Shown piece by piece: positions 43,159 to 45,126 of a DNA stretch of 45,126 nucleotides. The translations under genes were made by a program, and so were the position numbers. The stretch's first letter is position 1. Every line of letters begins with the position of its first letter. A model generated the notes under the pieces. That model worked only from the letters and a program-made list of their open reading frames with translations. It had not been told where the DNA came from and made no database searches. Source of the stretch: CAZQQN01 sp964549595 (GTDB lineage Bacteria > Bacteroidota > Bacteroidia > CAILMK01 > CAYYUA01); NCBI GenBank assembly GCA_964549595.1, contig CAZJWK010000010.1, forward strand, positions 1-45,126, read 5' to 3'.

Positions 43159-44034
43159 TTAAAGCCTTTTACCTCGTTGTTTGAAAAAGTTTAACAAGGT
43201 ATTCACGTAGGGGCGGTCAGTAGCCACACTAACCCAATCCGCCCCGCTTTTTTTTAGGGATTCTCTGGCATAGGTGTAATTGGCATAATACCATCGCTTG
43301 TATTCTTCCCGTACTTGTGTTTTATTGGTATCTACCCATTGGGTGGCACCGGTTTCTGCATCTTTCAACCGGATAAGGCCCACCGGGGGAATGGAAGATT
43401 CCCGGGGGTCATGAAAGTGCATCCCGATGAGGTCATGCCGTCTGGACGCCACAGCCAAAGGATTCATGAAATCCTGATCCATGAAGTCCGACATCAAAAA
43501 GGCAATGGTTCGCTTTTTCATGGTGTTGTTGAAATATTTCAAGGCTTCGCTGATATCTGTTTGGCTGTGTTCCGGCTTGAAATCCAATAACTCACGTACA
43601 ATCCTGAGGGTATGGGAGCGGCCTTTCTTGGGGGGAATGAATTTCTCCACCTGGTCACTGAAAAAAATTACGCCCACTTTGTCATTGTTGTTAATGGCTG
43701 AAAAAGATATAATAGCCGCTATTTCTGTTATGACCTCATTCTTGGTTTTTTGTGCGGTACCGAAAAAATCCGATTGGCTGACATCTATCAAAAGCATCAC
43801 CGTTAGCTCGCGTTCCTCTTCAAAGACCTTAACGTAAGGATGATTAAACCGGGCAGTGACATTCCAGTCAATGTTCCTTACGTCATCCCCATATTGGTAT
43901 TCCCGAACTTCCGAAAAAGCCATTCCCCTCCCTTTGAAAGCACTGTGGTATTCTCCTGAAAAAAGGTGTTTGGAGAGCCCTTTGGTTTTGATCTCTATCT
44001 CCCTAACCTTCTTCAGCAGTTCCTTGGTTTCCAT
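43159..44034 (-). CDS. DUF58 domain protein with vWA-like MIDAS
   Basis: A 291-residue protein of the DUF58 family. The signature REYQYGDDVRNIDWNVTAR is at 44-62; the following region is a von Willebrand A-like fold with the metal-site motif DVSQS (D84, S86, S88) and a later MSDFMD. No signal peptide or membrane helix, so it is probably cytoplasmic and membrane-associated through its partners. DUF58 proteins are the substrate partners of MoxR AAA+ ATPases in many bacteria. It lies 81 nt after the MoxR gene and 10 nt before the BatD-like gene. Mechanistic role inferred from the family. Confidence 0.9.
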   Translation of the reverse strand: METKELLKKVREIEIKTKGLSKHLFSGEYHSAFKGRGMAFSEVREYQYGDDVRNIDWNVTARFNHPYVKVFEEERELTVMLLIDVSQSDFFGTAQKTKNEVITEIAAIISFSAINNNDKVGVIFFSDQVEKFIPPKKGRSHTLRIVRELLDFKPEHSQTDISEALKYFNNTMKKRTIAFLMSDFMDQDFMNPLAVASRRHDLIGMHFHDPRESSIPPVGLIRLKDAETGATQWVDTNKTQVREEYKRWYYANYTYARESLKKSGADWVSVATDRPYVNTLLNFFKQRGKRL

Positions 44035-44115
44035 TTATGCGAATGTTTTCGAATGAGAAAGACTTTGTAACGCCAAGCCCGAAATGCTATGGTTTTTATT
44101 GGTTCGTTTATCTCC

Positions 44116-45126
44116 TTAAGGTACTTCCACCGCATTCAACACCCTGGTAATGATCTGATCGGTCGTCATATTTTCGGCTTCGGCTTCGTACGTCAATCCG
44201 ATCCTGTGCCGCATTACATCATGACAAATCGAACGGACATCTTCCGGCACTACATAACCCCTTCTTTTGATAAAAGCATAGGCCCTTGAAGCCAATGCGA
44301 GGTTAATGCTGGCACGCGGAGAAGCGCCAAAGCTAATAAGCGGCTGAATGCCGCTAATTGTGTATTGTTCAGGGTGGCGGGTAGCAAAAACAATGTCCAG
44401 GATGTACTGCTCGACTTTTTCATCCATATAAACCTCCTTTACCGTATCCCTTGCCTTGAGGATATCTTTTGGAGAAGCTACTGGTTGGATTTCCTGAGGC
44501 GGCCTATTAATATTTTGCCTCATGATTTCCCGCTCCTCTTCTTTTTGCGGGTAGGTGATCATGACTTTTAGCATGAATCGGTCCACCTGGGCCTCAGGCA
44601 AAGGATAAGTTCCTTCTTGCTCGATTGGGTTTTGGGTGGCCAATACGAGGAATGGCTCTTCCAGGCTAAAGGTTTGATCACCAATGCTTACTTCCCGCTC
44701 CTGCATGGCTTGCAAAAGGGCACTTTGCACTTTGGCGGGTGCTCGGTTTACTTCGTCCGCCAGAATGAAATTGGCAAAGATTGGCCCTTTCCGGATGACG
44801 AATTGGTGCTCGGCCTGGTTATAAATTTGGGTTCCCAAAAGGTCAGCCGGCAACAAATCCGGTGTGAACTGAATGCGGTTAAAGTCGGCATTAATGGCGG
44901 AAGAAAGGGATTTGATGGCTAAGGTCTTGGCCAGACCCGGAACGCCTTCCAACAGAATATGGCCTTGTGAGAGTAACCCCACCAAAAGACGCTCCAACAT
45001 GTATTTTTGCCCGACAATGGTTTTGCCGATTTCCTTTTCTAATTGATCAACAAAGGCACTTTCTTGACGAATACGCTCGTTAAGGGCTTTGATATCGGGT
45101 TGCTGTTCCTCGGTTTGGGCTTCCGG
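44116..45126 (-). CDS. MoxR family AAA+ ATPase (5' end outside the window)
   Basis: AAA+ chaperone-type ATPase that, with DUF58/vWA partners, matures or activates envelope proteins. Walker A GVPGLAKT, Walker B ILADEVNRAP, sensor 1 LATQNPIEQEGTYPLPEAQVDRF and the C-terminal lid with ISFGASPRASINL are all present. The frame stays open from an internal Met at 45000 to the window edge at 45126: the preceding 42 codons read as the expected MoxR N-terminus (VDQLEKEIGKTIVGQK), so the true start lies beyond the window. First gene of the operon MoxR-DUF58-BatD-like on the minus strand. Confidence 0.93.
   Translation of the reverse strand, partial: PEAQTEEQQPDIKALNERIRQESAFVDQLEKEIGKTIVGQKYMLERLLVGLLSQGHILLEGVPGLAKTLAIKSLSSAINADFNRIQFTPDLLPADLLGTQIYNQAEHQFVIRKGPIFANFILADEVNRAPAKVQSALLQAMQEREVSIGDQTFSLEEPFLVLATQNPIEQEGTYPLPEAQVDRFMLKVMITYPQKEEEREIMRQNINRPPQEIQPVASPKDILKARDTVKEVYMDEKVEQYILDIVFATRHPEQYTISGIQPLISFGASPRASINLALASRAYAFIKRRGYVVPEDVRSICHDVMRHRIGLTYEAEAENMTTDQIITRVLNAVEVP

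Overview
The window looks like chromosomal DNA of a member of the Bacteroidota, probably an aerobic or microaerobic, possibly marine lineage near Cytophagales or Flavobacteriales; the exact order cannot be told from sequence alone. The evidence is the gene content: a TonB-dependent receptor with an N-terminal carboxypeptidase-regulatory-like domain, a secreted M1 peptidase with a type IX secretion (T9SS) C-terminal domain, families typical of this phylum (DUF4293, DUF6427, DUF5777, DUF4175), a MoxR/DUF58 operon, lipoprotein signals, and several start-proximal matches to the Bacteroidota -7 promoter box TAnnTTTG. No rRNA, tRNA, CRISPR array, insertion sequence or prophage was found.

Layout. 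1-8 kb holds housekeeping and small-molecule genes: a TrmH-like tRNA methyltransferase, an FAD oxidoreductase, YjbQ, diacylglycerol kinase, a cation/Ca2+ exchanger, two SAM methyltransferases, a degenerate TraB/GumN-like lipoprotein and a TIGR02757 protein. 8.3-12.9 kb is a minus-strand operon of TonB receptor, cystathionine gamma-synthase-type enzyme and sulfotransferase. 13-14.6 kb has a DUF6427 membrane protein facing RecX. 14.8-22 kb is a surface-glycan region: a GDP-L-fucose-synthase-like enzyme and a second epimerase, a large YfhO-type membrane protein, then a sulfotransferase, a GT2 glycosyltransferase and an FkbM methyltransferase in one operon. 22.2-26.8 kb has an outer-membrane-like protein, an ABC exporter, NrnA and a tandem-FKBP lipoprotein. 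27-30.6 kb is one long coiled-coil DUF4175 protein. 30.7-33.1 kb is an operon of a heme-binding lipoprotein, a di-heme cytochrome c and a DUF5777 beta-barrel. 33.1-38.8 kb carries DUF4293, an O-methyltransferase, a LysM/glucosaminidase lipoprotein and the T9SS-type M1 peptidase. 39-42 kb has an S66 LD-carboxypeptidase divergent from MetRS. The right edge is a MoxR-DUF58-BatD-like operon cut by the window end.

How the genes may work together. Two PAPS-type sulfotransferases, sugar epimerases, a glycosyltransferase, a methyltransferase and YfhO suggest a decorated, possibly sulfated, surface glycan; NrnA could remove the PAP by-product. The lipoprotein/cytochrome/barrel operon looks like an envelope electron-transfer module and is my best candidate for an under-described system. 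Other points of interest are a TraB-family protein that has lost both histidine motifs, a T9SS sorting domain much more AT-rich than the enzyme it is attached to, a 13-bp element at nearly equal spacing upstream of two putative promoters, and a MetRS whose HIGH motif reads HIGQ.
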